Shown in pieces: positions 32,918 to 40,539 of a stretch of DNA of 64,000 nt. Each line of letters begins with the position of its first letter. The first letter of the stretch is position 1. Below the pieces are notes generated by a model. It made no database searches, was not told where the DNA came from, and saw only the letters and a list, made by a program, of their open reading frames with translations. Made by a program: the position numbers and the translations under genes. Origin of the DNA: JBDSSS01 sp963764195 (lineage in GTDB: Bacteria; Actinomycetota; Actinomycetes; Actinomycetales; Dermatophilaceae); contig CAVXRG010000008.1 in the NCBI GenBank assembly GCA_963764195.1, forward strand, positions 124,001-188,000, given 5' to 3'.

Positions 32918-33277
32918 TCAGGAGCAGGTCTTGACGTCCCCCGTCACGGCCCGTGACGTGGTCCGCACGACGACCGTGTGCTGGCTCTCCGGGGAGTCCG
33001 ACGCGGCGACGGGGACCTCGAGCGTGCCGACGCTGCCGAAGTCCCGGGCGAGCGCCTCGACGGTGCAGGTGAGGTCCTTCCCGCTCGGGTTGTAGACCTG
33101 GAAGCTGACCCGCACCTGGGTGTCGTCGACGACCTTGTAGGCCGTCGTCTGCCACGTCGGGTCACCGAGGGTGGCCGACAGCCCGAGCCAGGTGGCGAGG
33201 GCGATGCCGGCCGCGATGCCGAGCGACCCGATGACCCACCACTTGAGGGTGCCGGGGGCGGGACGGGTGGGCGACAT
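32918..33277 (-). CDS. DUF4307 domain membrane protein
   Basis: Actinobacterial protein of 119 residues. A short N-terminus is followed by one membrane segment (WWVIGSLGIAAGIALATWLGL) and an extracytoplasmic beta domain with DDTQVRVSFQVYNPSGKDLTCTVEAL (in parts) and a conserved Cys pair. Function unknown. The ATG at 33277 is preceded by AGGA. It is divergent from mca, an arrangement repeated in many actinobacteria, and lies upstream of greA on the same strand. Confidence 0.88.
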   Translation of the reverse strand: MSPTRPAPGTLKWWVIGSLGIAAGIALATWLGLSATLGDPTWQTTAYKVVDDTQVRVSFQVYNPSGKDLTCTVEALARDFGSVGTLEVPVAASDSPESQHTVVVRTTSRAVTGDVKTCS

Positions 33278-33428
33278 GGTGGCTTCCTGGGCGGCTGGCC
33301 CCCGGCGGTCCGGCCCGGGAGTGATGAGAGGATGGGCAGTGGGCCCAGTGTCCCCCACGCGCGGTCGGCGGCCGACGGGGGGCACACCTCCGAGCCCCCA
33401 GCCAGCCCCAGAACGGACAGGAAGTCAC

Positions 33429-34430
33429 GTGGTCGAAGGTCTCCGGTTGATGGCGGTGCACGCGCACCCCGACGACGAGTCGAGCAAGGGGGCCGCGACG
33501 ACGGCGAAGTACGTCGCCGCCGGAGCCTCCGTCATGGTCGTCTCGTGCACCGGGGGTGAGCGCGGCGACATCCTCAACGAGAAGCTGAAGAACGACGCGC
33601 ACATCCTGCGCGACCTCTCCCAGGTGCGCCGCGACGAGATGAAGGCGGCGCAGGCCGTGCTCGGCTGCGAGCACACGTGGCTCGGGTTCGTCGACTCCGG
33701 CCTGCCCGAGGGCGACCCGCTGCCACCGCTGCCCGACGGCTGCTTCGCCCTCGAGGACATCGACGTGACGACGGAGGCGCTCGTCCGCGTCATCCGCAGC
33801 TGGCGGCCCCACGTCATGACGACCTACGACGAGAAGGGTGGCTACCCCCACCCCGACCACATCATGTGCCACACGGTGGCGATGGCGGCCTTCGAGGCGG
33901 CCGGTGACCCCGAGCGCTACCCGCACGCGGGCGAGCCGTGGCAGCCGCTCAAGGTCTACTACAACGGCGGGTGGAGCAAGGACCGGATCCTCGCCATGCA
34001 CGAGGCGATGCAGGCCGAAGGACTCGAGAGCCCGTATGCCGACTGGCTGGCCAACTGGAAGCCGCGCCGCTCCGGCCGGGTCACCACGATGATCCCCTGT
34101 GGCGAGTTCTTCGAGACGCGCGACCGGGCGCTCATCGCGCACGCGACCCAGGTCGACCCGGACGGCTTCTGGTTCAAGGTGCCGCTCGAGATCCAGCAGC
34201 GGGTGTGGGGCCAGGAGGAGTTCGAGGCGGCGCTGTCCTACGTCCCGATCGAGGACGGCGAGGACGACCTCTTCGCTGGGCTCGGGTCGGTGGAGCAGGC
34301 CGACGCGCTCGCGACGTCGCCGGCTCGCGAGGTCGTCTACGACGGTCGCATCGACGCCGACGCCCCACTCACCGAGGAGGTCGCGGCGCCCTCGGCAGAC
34401 GGCGCGGTCGACGATGGCGGGGCGAGCTGA
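33429..34430 (+). CDS. mca: Mycothiol S-conjugate amidase
   Basis: Zinc amidase that cleaves mycothiol S-conjugates so that the mercapturic part can be exported; part of thiol-based detoxification. The 333 residues have the LmbE-type metal site VHAHPDDESSKG (H11, D15, D16 region), a second site GGYPHPDHIMCH near residue 140, and CTGGERGDILNEKL. Length and the YYNGGWSKDRILAMH segment favour Mca over the deacetylase MshB. The GTG at 33429 follows AGGAAG. Its stop overlaps the ATG of a small membrane protein gene (TGATG). Confidence 0.94.
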   Translation: MVEGLRLMAVHAHPDDESSKGAATTAKYVAAGASVMVVSCTGGERGDILNEKLKNDAHILRDLSQVRRDEMKAAQAVLGCEHTWLGFVDSGLPEGDPLPPLPDGCFALEDIDVTTEALVRVIRSWRPHVMTTYDEKGGYPHPDHIMCHTVAMAAFEAAGDPERYPHAGEPWQPLKVYYNGGWSKDRILAMHEAMQAEGLESPYADWLANWKPRRSGRVTTMIPCGEFFETRDRALIAHATQVDPDGFWFKVPLEIQQRVWGQEEFEAALSYVPIEDGEDDLFAGLGSVEQADALATSPAREVVYDGRIDADAPLTEEVAAPSADGAVDDGGAS

Positions 34431-34666
34431 TGGGTGGCGGCGAGAGCCTGCCGATCGGACCGGGGGTCTGGGGCTTCATCGCGGCGTTCGTCCTCGCGCT
34501 GGCCCTGTGGCTGCTCATGCGCAACATGAGCGGCCGGATGCGCCGGATGGCCTACCGCGAGCGCGACCGCGCCGAGGAGACCGACGGTGTGTCCCCCGGC
34601 CCGGGCGCCGAGCCGGGGCCGGATGCCGCCGCCAACGGCCCGGACGACGACCGCCCGAGCCCCTGA
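34430..34666 (+). CDS. Small single-pass membrane protein (78 aa)
   Basis: Starts at ATG 34430, sharing bases with the mca stop, so it is translationally coupled. One membrane segment (VWGFIAAFVLALALWLLM, about 13-30) is followed by a basic stretch (RNMSGRMRRMAYRERDR) and a disordered acidic tail. This small-protein type is often found after mca in actinobacteria. Function unknown. Confidence 0.8.
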   Translation: MGGGESLPIGPGVWGFIAAFVLALALWLLMRNMSGRMRRMAYRERDRAEETDGVSPGPGAEPGPDAAANGPDDDRPSP

Positions 34667-34701
34667 CCGGACCGGGACGGACGTGAGGCGGGAGCACCCG
34701 A

Positions 34702-34745
34702 CATCGGAGATCCTCCGGCGTGTGGCGCCGGAAGATCTCCGACGT
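34702..34745. terminator. Bidirectional terminator hairpin
   Basis: TCGGAGATC-C-TCCGGCG, loop TGTGG, CGCCGGA-A-GATCTCCGA: 16 paired bases with one internal mismatch plus outer AC/GT pairing. It lies between convergent genes ending at 34666 and 34790. Confidence 0.8.
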
Positions 34746-34789
34746 CAGTCGCCCACAGGCGCAGCGAGGATGCCTGGGTGCGCGCGGCG

Positions 34790-35485
34790 TCAGGTCGCGG
34801 TCTGGTAGCCGATGACGGCCAGGGTCACGGCCGCGAAGTGCGTCGCGAAGCCGCCGAGGGTGAAGGCGTGGAAGACCTCGTGGAACCCGAACCACCGGGG
34901 CCACGGGTTGGGACGCTTCGTGCCGTAGACGATGCCTCCCGCGGTGTAGAGCAACCCGCCGGCGGCGATGAGCGCACCGACGAGTGCGCCGCCCGAGCGC
35001 CAGAAGGGCACGACGTAGAACACGGCGGTCCAGCCGAGCGCGATGTAGAGCGCGGTGTAGAGCCAGCGCGGGGCGCCGACCCAGAAGATCCGGAAGAGCA
35101 CCCCGGCGATCGCCCCGCCCCAGATCACGGTGAGCAGGATCCGGGCCTGGCTCGCCGGCAGCAGCGTCACGGCGAAGGGCGTGTAGGTGCCGGCGATGAT
35201 GAGGTAGATGTTCGAGTGGTCGAACCGCTTGAGCAGGACCGACATCCGCGGTCCCCACGTGCCGCGGTGGTAGACGGCCGAGACCCCGAAGAGCAGCGCG
35301 GCGCTGATCGTGAAGACGATCGAGGCGGTCCGCACCGAGCCGGGGTCGGAGACGAGTACGAGCACGAGGCCGCCGATGACGGCCACGGGGAACATCGCGA
35401 GGTGGAGCCAGCCGCGCAGGTGCGGCTTGACCGCGGCGACGAGCTCGGCGACGGTTCCGGGAGTGGGGTCGGGCGTCCTTCTCAT
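34790..35485 (-). CDS. TrhA/YqfA (hemolysin III) family membrane protein
   Basis: PAQR-type protein of 231 residues with seven hydrophobic segments. Family signatures are SAVYHRGTWGP, KRFDHSNIYLIIAGTYTPFAV and FHEVFHAFTLGGFATHF, which supply the conserved Ser, Asp and His cluster of the zinc site. Members influence membrane fluidity or energetics; haemolytic activity is historical naming. ATG at 35485. A 35-bp palindrome 11 bases upstream is a likely operator, so the gene is probably controlled by a dedicated repressor encoded elsewhere. Next to uppS, as in many relatives. Confidence 0.9.
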   Translation of the reverse strand: MRRTPDPTPGTVAELVAAVKPHLRGWLHLAMFPVAVIGGLVLVLVSDPGSVRTASIVFTISAALLFGVSAVYHRGTWGPRMSVLLKRFDHSNIYLIIAGTYTPFAVTLLPASQARILLTVIWGGAIAGVLFRIFWVGAPRWLYTALYIALGWTAVFYVVPFWRSGGALVGALIAAGGLLYTAGGIVYGTKRPNPWPRWFGFHEVFHAFTLGGFATHFAAVTLAVIGYQTAT

Positions 35486-35496
35486 GGCCCGAGTCT

Positions 35497-35531
35497 AACC
35501 TACGCAACCGTAAGTTACGGAAGCGTAGGTT
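35497..35531. promoter_or_regulatory. 35-bp palindromic operator upstream of hemolysin III gene
   Basis: AACCTACGC-AA-CCGTAA, centre G35514, TTACGG-AA-GCGTAGGTT: 15 of 17 positions pair. Each half contains TACG-N4-CGTA, itself a small palindrome, so two repressor dimers could bind in register. It lies between the minus-strand hemolysin III start (35485) and uppS (35641). Confidence 0.7.
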
Positions 35532-35640
35532 CGCTCCGGGGACGGCGCTGCCCGCCTCCGGGGCGCGGCGCGGGACGGGAGGTACGGTGGGGTTCGCGGC
35601 CCGCGAGAGGGTCCGAGCGACTTCGGCGAGGAGGCAGACC

Positions 35641-36411
35641 GTGGGCTGGCGCGATGTGGTCTACGGGGCCTACGAGCGGCGCGTCCTGACCGACCTGCGC
35701 CACCTGCCCGCGGAGGCGCTGCCGCACCACGTGGCCGTCATGCTCGACGGCAACCGGCGCTGGGCACGGGCCCGCGGGGCGGGCACCGAGTCGGGCCACC
35801 AGGCGGGGGCGGACAAGATCGTCGACCTGCTCGGCTGGTGCGAGGAGGCCGGCGTTGGCTACGTGACCCTCTGGCTGCTCTCGACCGACAACCTGACGCG
35901 CGCCGAGGACGAGCTGGTCCCGCTGCTCCGGATCATCGAGACGGCCGTCTCCGACCTCGCCGCGACCGGTCGCTGGCAGCTGAAGATCGTCGGTGCCCTC
36001 GACCTGCTGCCGCCGGACACGGCGGCGAGCCTGCGGGCCTCCGCGGCAGCCACGGCCGGCGCGACCGGGATGACCGTCAACGTCGCGGTCGGCTACGGCG
36101 GTCGTCGCGAGATCGCCGACGCGGTCCGCGACATGCTGCTGACGCGGGCCGCAGCGGGGGAGTCGATCGAGCAGATCGCGGCCGGGGTGACCGTCGAGGA
36201 CATCGCCGAGCACCTCTACACCAAGGGCCAGCCCGACCCTGACCTCGTCATCCGCACCTCCGGCGAGCAGCGCCTCGGCGGATTCCTGCTGTGGCAGAGC
36301 GCGAAGTCGGAGTTCTACTTCTGCGAGGCCTACTGGCCCGACTTCCGGCACGTCGACTTCCTCCGGGCGCTGCGCTCGTATGCCGGTCGGCACCGGCGTT
36401 TCGGGGCCTGA
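35641..36411 (+). CDS. uppS: Isoprenyl (undecaprenyl/decaprenyl) diphosphate synthase
   Basis: cis-Prenyltransferase that makes the polyprenyl carrier for peptidoglycan and polysaccharides. The GTG at 35641 follows GAGGAGG; an upstream in-frame start lacks support. The 256 residues have the catalytic Asp36 in VAVMLDGNRRWAR, WLLSTDNL, VAVGYGGRREI and the diphosphate-binding C-terminus DLVIRTSGEQRLGGFLLW with FCEAYWPDF. In actinobacteria the product may be C50 decaprenyl or C55; this is not decided by sequence. It is the last housekeeping gene before a WXG-like cassette that separates it from phoH. Confidence 0.94.
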   Translation: MGWRDVVYGAYERRVLTDLRHLPAEALPHHVAVMLDGNRRWARARGAGTESGHQAGADKIVDLLGWCEEAGVGYVTLWLLSTDNLTRAEDELVPLLRIIETAVSDLAATGRWQLKIVGALDLLPPDTAASLRASAAATAGATGMTVNVAVGYGGRREIADAVRDMLLTRAAAGESIEQIAAGVTVEDIAEHLYTKGQPDPDLVIRTSGEQRLGGFLLWQSAKSEFYFCEAYWPDFRHVDFLRALRSYAGRHRRFGA

Positions 36412-36521
36412 CCGGGCGCCGCGCCGGGGAGTGCTCCCCATTGCCGGGTCCCACGGCGGCCCCTAGGTTCGACCCAACGTCAACGGGACACCCGCAAGTG
36501 TCGAGTCAGGGGAGCACGAGC

Positions 36522-37469
36522 ATGGCCATCTACAAGAAGGGCGCCGACCCGGTCGCCCTGCGTGCCTCGGCGGAGCGGATCACCGCCCACGCCCGAGACT
36601 GCGAGAGCGTGCGCGGTGAGGCGTCGCGGGCGGTGGGCGCCCTGCGCAGCCAGTGGGGTGGCGGTGACCTCGAGCACCTGATGACCCGGTGGCCACCGAT
36701 CGAGGCGCAGCTGACGGCCTTCGGGAACGACCTCGACCGGCTCGCCCGGGCGCTCGTGCGCAACGCCGGCCAGCAGGACGGCGCGAGTGGTCCGACCGGC
36801 GCGTCCGGCGGCGCTGGTGGTTACGGCGGCGGCGCCCCAGGCCCCGGGACCCTCCCGGTCGACGGGAACGGCATACCCGGTTATGACACGGCGAAGTCGG
36901 TCTGGAGCCTGGTCAAGGGGACCGCGACAGGGGTCGGCAAGCTGGGCCTCGGCCTGGTGGCAGTCGACTTCCTGCGCAACCTCTCGAGCTGGGACAAGGA
37001 CGCGTCCCTGCTGGGGAACGTCAAGAACCTCTGGGGGGCCGGCCGCCTCGCGGAGTTCGGGAAGGCGCTGGACCCCAAGGAGTGGGGCTCGCTCTCGAAG
37101 TTCGTCCCGGCCCTCGAGGAGGGCGGCGCCCTGGCCAAGACCCTGGGCGGCGTCGGGAAGGCCCTCGGGCCGATCGGGGTGGCGTTCGGGGGCCTCACCG
37201 TCGCCAACGACCTCGTCGAGGGCAACTACGACCGGGCCGGGTACGACACCGTCATGACCGGTCTGGGCGCCGCGGCGTTGCTGACCCCGCCACCGGTCGA
37301 CCTCGTGCTCGGCGGCGCGGCCGGAGTCATGGCGGTGGGGCAGGTCGCCTACGACCACTGGGACGACATCACCGACTTCACCGGCGACGCCGTCGACGCG
37401 GTGGGCGACTTCGCCGGCGATGTGGGGGACACGGTGGGCGACGTCGCCGATGCCGTGTGGCCCTTCTGA
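36522..37469 (+). CDS. WXG100-like N-terminal domain protein, candidate type VII secretion substrate
   Basis: Protein of 315 residues. The first ~85 residues are two helices joined by a turn with W45-G-G (LRSQWGGGDLEHL), the WXG100 pattern of ESX/type VII substrates. A Gly/Ser-rich linker (about 86-120) leads to a hydrophobic, Gly- and Ala-rich C-terminus (about 128-300: SVWSLVKGTATGVGKLGLGL, GGVGKALGPIGVAFGGLTVANDL, DLVLGGAAGVMAVGQVAYDHW) ending in Asp/Val repeats. Such C-termini recall the pre-toxin parts of polymorphic toxins, but no nuclease or catalytic motif is visible. No ESX ATPase or EccD is in the window. It starts a three-gene run that splits uppS from phoH. Confidence 0.7.
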   Translation: MAIYKKGADPVALRASAERITAHARDCESVRGEASRAVGALRSQWGGGDLEHLMTRWPPIEAQLTAFGNDLDRLARALVRNAGQQDGASGPTGASGGAGGYGGGAPGPGTLPVDGNGIPGYDTAKSVWSLVKGTATGVGKLGLGLVAVDFLRNLSSWDKDASLLGNVKNLWGAGRLAEFGKALDPKEWGSLSKFVPALEEGGALAKTLGGVGKALGPIGVAFGGLTVANDLVEGNYDRAGYDTVMTGLGAAALLTPPPVDLVLGGAAGVMAVGQVAYDHWDDITDFTGDAVDAVGDFAGDVGDTVGDVADAVWPF

Positions 37470-37526
37470 CGACCCGACCGGCCCCGAAACAGACCGACCA
37501 GACCGACGACACGACGAAGGTGAACC

Positions 37527-38198
37527 ATGACTGACCCGCTGCAGGGCTCTCCGCTCGAGGCCCTCGACCTCCCGGACGACGTGTTCGGCCTCGGCGCCGG
37601 CGAGCTCGCCTACCTGCTGGGCCGGCACGAGACGCCCGCCAACGACCGCTCCCGCACCCTGCTCATGCTCGACCCACGCGTCGCCGACGAGGGCGCCCTG
37701 CTCGCCGGGGCCTCGGGCCTCGCCTCTCGGGGCTGGCTCACGGTGCGCGAGGACGGCACGCGCGAGACGCGGTCCAACGCCGCGCTCGTGGAGTATGCCG
37801 TGGGCGCGACGAGCCGGTGGACGCGCATCGGCTTCGTCGGTGACGACGTCTCGCAGCTCGACTTCGCGGTCTTCCTCGAGTCCGACTCGGTGACCGCGCT
37901 GCTCCAGCCGCGGGCCCTCGCCTCGTGGTTCATCCGTCTCGGGCGCCCCGAGCAGGACGGGGGCACACTGATCGACGGGATCGTGCGCGAGCACCTCGCG
38001 GCCCGACCGGGATCCGGGGTCCTCCTCGAGGTCCAGACGCTCGAGGGCCGGACCAACCTCGCGGTGCGCGCGATCGACGACGGCTACGAGGTGCGCCGGG
38101 ACGTCGCCGGCCCCGGGACCGGCGAGGGCGGCGTCGTCGACGGTCGCGGCCTGCGCGCGGCCGTCGACGAGCTGTATGCCGAGAAGGTGAGCGCATGA
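37527..38198 (+). CDS. Hypothetical protein, possible EspG-like chaperone or immunity partner
   Basis: Soluble protein of 223 residues with no signal or membrane segment. It opens with a short acidic leader, then GELAYLLGRHETPAND, a helical stretch (RVADEGALLAGASGLASRGWLTV) and alternating strands (RTNLAVRAIDDGYEVRRDV). The order of helix, 'rGwL' turn and strands is reminiscent of EspG chaperones of type VII substrates, but similarity is weak and by eye only. Position between a WXG-like protein and a small membrane protein, with ATGA overlap to the latter, suggests one functional unit. Confidence 0.6.
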   Translation: MTDPLQGSPLEALDLPDDVFGLGAGELAYLLGRHETPANDRSRTLLMLDPRVADEGALLAGASGLASRGWLTVREDGTRETRSNAALVEYAVGATSRWTRIGFVGDDVSQLDFAVFLESDSVTALLQPRALASWFIRLGRPEQDGGTLIDGIVREHLAARPGSGVLLEVQTLEGRTNLAVRAIDDGYEVRRDVAGPGTGEGGVVDGRGLRAAVDELYAEKVSA

Positions 38199-38524
38199 GC
38201 GCGCCCGTTCCCCCGAGGGAGCCGTTCTCCTACGTCAGCCAGGACCGTGGGCTGCTCACCCTGAAGATCCGCGAGCCGGCGGTCATGGCGGTGTTCTTCG
38301 CGCTCTTCATCGCCGTGGGCGTCGTCTTCTTCCTCCTCGCCCGCCAGGGTGTGGAGACCGGAGCCGAGGGCGCCAGCACGGCTGCGACACTCATCCTGGT
38401 CGTCTTCGGCGTCATCGGGCTCATCGGTCTCGGCATCGCGCTCGTGCGGTGGCGGTGGAAGCGCGAGTACGTCCGGGTGATGGGCCGCTCGCCCTGGTCA
38501 GCCGGGGGTGCCGGCCCGACGTGA
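38195..38524 (+). CDS. Small two-pass membrane protein, third gene of WXG-like cassette
   Basis: Protein of 109 residues starting at ATG 38195 over the previous stop. A cytoplasmic N-terminus of about 35 residues (RGLLTLKIREPAVM) is followed by two membrane segments (VFFALFIAVGVVFFLLA and LILVVFGVIGLIGLGIALV) and a basic tail (RWRWKREYVRVMGRS). No family recognised. It could anchor, export or neutralise the WXG-like product; this is inference from context. Confidence 0.65.
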   Translation: MSAPVPPREPFSYVSQDRGLLTLKIREPAVMAVFFALFIAVGVVFFLLARQGVETGAEGASTAATLILVVFGVIGLIGLGIALVRWRWKREYVRVMGRSPWSAGGAGPT

Positions 38525-38839
38525 TCCGACTCGACCCGTGACAGGTGGGGTGTCCGTGACAGGTGGGAGCGATGGGGTCCCTGTTCGGTGTCGGTCCGTC
38601 AGCGGCATCCGTAAACAACGGATGAACACGATGGGTCTCGGCGCGTCCGGGTCGTCTCCACCCACTCGACGACGTAGCGTCGGCGCAACGGCAGGCACCC
38701 GTCGGTCGTTGCCAGGAGGCCCACCCATGGAGCATTCGCTCGAGGCGGAGGGCCGGGTTCGGCTCCACCGTGTGGTGGTCGCCCGGCACCTCAGGAGCGA
38801 GTAGGCGCGTGATCGGTGCGCGTCGCCAAGGGAGTGGAA
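38525..38839. other. Intergenic region upstream of phoH with direct repeats
   Basis: No convincing gene in 315 bases. CCGTGACAGGTGGG occurs twice, at 38536-38549 and 38554-38567, an 18-bp period that could be a regulator site. A hairpin CATCCGT-AAACA-ACGGATG lies at 38606-38624. A 60-codon frame starting at ATG 38622 and ending at 38804 exists but has no recognisable homology and I do not call it. Confidence 0.45.
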
Positions 38840-40255
38840 GTGGCTAACCCCAGTCAGCCGGTCTCGACCGACACCACCACCTCGTCCGTCGAGGCGCCCA
38901 CCGGCGCCACGGACGAGAGCCCGACCTCCAGCAGCGCGACCGGCTCGCCCCGCCGGCTGCTGCCCGAGCAGAAGACCTACGTCCTCGACACGTCCGTGCT
39001 GCTGTCGGACCCGCGGGCGATGCTCCGCTTCGCCGAGCACGAGGTGGTGCTGCCCGTCGTCGTCGTCACCGAGCTCGAGGCCAAGCGCAACCACCCGGAG
39101 CTCGGCTACTTCGCCCGGCAGGCGTTGCGCCTGCTCGACGACCTGCGGATCAGCGAGGGGCGGCTCGACCGGGCGGTCGCGGTCGGCGACGTCGGCGGCT
39201 CGCTCCGCGTCGAGCTCAACCACACGGACGCCTCGTCGCTGCCCGCCGGCTTCCGGCTCGGCGACAACGACACCCGGATCCTGTCCGTGGCCCGCAACCT
39301 CGCCAACGAGGGATGCGACGTCACCGTCGTGTCCAAGGACCTGCCGATGCGGGTCAAGGCGTCGGCGTGCGGGCTCGAGGCCCAGGAGTATCGCGCCGAG
39401 CTGGCCGTCGAGTCCGGCTGGACCGGGCTCAGCGAGCTCGAGGTGACGACGGAGGAGCTCGACCAGCTCTACGACCGCGGTCGGATCGAGAGCGCGCAGG
39501 CCGCCGAGCTGCCCTGCCACACCGGACTCGTCCTGCTCTCGCCGCGGGGAAGCGGCCTCGGGCGGGTCGGGGCCGACAAGCAGATCCGGCTCGTCAAGGG
39601 TGACCGCGACGCCTTCGGGCTGCACGGGCGCAGCGCCGAGCAGCGGATCGCCCTCGACCTGCTGCTCGACCCCGACATCGGGATCGTCAGCCTCGGGGGC
39701 CGCGCCGGCACCGGCAAGTCCGCGCTCGCCCTGTGCGCCGGCCTCGAGTCGGTCATGGAGCGCCGGGCCCAGCGCAAGGTCATCGTCTTCCGGCCGCTCT
39801 TCGCCGTCGGGGGACAGGAGCTCGGCTACCTGCCGGGCAGCGAGCAGGAGAAGATGAACCCGTGGGGGCAAGCGGTCTTCGACACCCTCGGGGCCCTCGT
39901 GTCCACCGAGGTCGTCGAGGAGGTGATGGACCGCGGCCTGCTCGAGGTCATGCCGCTCACCCACATCCGCGGCCGTTCGCTCCACGACGCGTTCGTCATC
40001 GTCGACGAGGCGCAGTCGCTCGAGCGCAACGTGCTGCTCACCGTGCTGTCCAGGATCGGCCAGAACTCCAAGGTCGTGCTCACGCATGACGTCGCGCAAC
40101 GGGACAACCTCCGGGTCGGCCGGCACGACGGTGTCGCGGCGGTCATCGAGAAGCTGAAGGGCCACCCGCTCTTCGCGCACGTGACCCTCTCGCGCAGCGA
40201 GCGCAGCCCGATCGCGGCTCTCGTCACCGACCTGCTCGAGGGTCTGGAGGCCTGA
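38840..40255 (+). CDS. PhoH2-type PIN-domain/PhoH ATPase
   Basis: Protein of 471 residues joining a PIN ribonuclease domain (about 47-170: YVLDTSVLLSDPRAMLRF, acidic ELEAKRNHPELG, LGDNDTRILSVA) to a PhoH RNA-helicase-like ATPase (Walker A GGRAGTGKSALAL near 287, Walker B FVIVDEAQSLERN, TLSRSERSPIAALV). PhoH2 proteins unwind and cleave RNA. The GTG at 38840 is preceded by AAGGGAG; GTGs at 38816 and 38834 are alternatives. The first 40 residues are Ser/Thr-rich and disordered. A strong terminator follows. Confidence 0.92.
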   Translation: MANPSQPVSTDTTTSSVEAPTGATDESPTSSSATGSPRRLLPEQKTYVLDTSVLLSDPRAMLRFAEHEVVLPVVVVTELEAKRNHPELGYFARQALRLLDDLRISEGRLDRAVAVGDVGGSLRVELNHTDASSLPAGFRLGDNDTRILSVARNLANEGCDVTVVSKDLPMRVKASACGLEAQEYRAELAVESGWTGLSELEVTTEELDQLYDRGRIESAQAAELPCHTGLVLLSPRGSGLGRVGADKQIRLVKGDRDAFGLHGRSAEQRIALDLLLDPDIGIVSLGGRAGTGKSALALCAGLESVMERRAQRKVIVFRPLFAVGGQELGYLPGSEQEKMNPWGQAVFDTLGALVSTEVVEEVMDRGLLEVMPLTHIRGRSLHDAFVIVDEAQSLERNVLLTVLSRIGQNSKVVLTHDVAQRDNLRVGRHDGVAAVIEKLKGHPLFAHVTLSRSERSPIAALVTDLLEGLEA

Positions 40256-40286
40256 CCGACCTCGAGCACTTCCCTCACAGGAGCCC

Positions 40287-40328
40287 CATCGGCATCACCA
40301 GCACCGCTGGTGATGCCGATGTCCGTTT
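40287..40328 (+). terminator. Rho-independent terminator after phoH
   Basis: CATCGGCATCACCAGC, loop ACC, then its exact complement to 40321: a 16-bp perfect stem followed by TCCGTTTTG, a short T-rich tract. It terminates phoH ahead of the transglycosylase leader. Confidence 0.85.
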
Positions 40329-40539
40329 TGTCAATGCGGGATTTGCCATCCGTCGATCCGGCTGCGACGGTTGAGCCTCGAATGTCTCGGAACGGTAACG
40401 AGCGGCCACCGCCGGTCGCGTCGGCAGGAACACCGCGAGACAGGGCCAAGCCGGCCCGCCCTCGTGCTCAGGGCGCCCCATCGGGGTGGCACGAGGAGCG
40501 GGCCCTCCCCAAGCACACCGGAAGGCGTGACACTCCCGC
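40329..40539 (+). other. Leader region of the transglycosylase gene
   Basis: Two hundred bases without a gene, with several GC-rich inverted repeats that suggest a structured 5' leader. It includes CGGAACGGTAACG (about 40388-40400), whose GTAACG resembles a half-site of MtrA, a known regulator of wall hydrolases in actinobacteria. I looked for the c-di-AMP (ydaO) riboswitch core, which is common before such genes, and did not find it. Confidence 0.3.

Noticed and set aside
38622..38804. 60-codon frame upstream of phoH
   Set aside because: No ribosome-binding site, no recognisable domain and an Arg/Ser-rich composition; more likely leader sequence.
40329..40539. Possible c-di-AMP (ydaO) riboswitch before the transglycosylase
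   Set aside because: The gene type and leader length fit, but the conserved core segments of the class (such as the GGGGTGAATC and CAGCTAACCTC regions) are not present.
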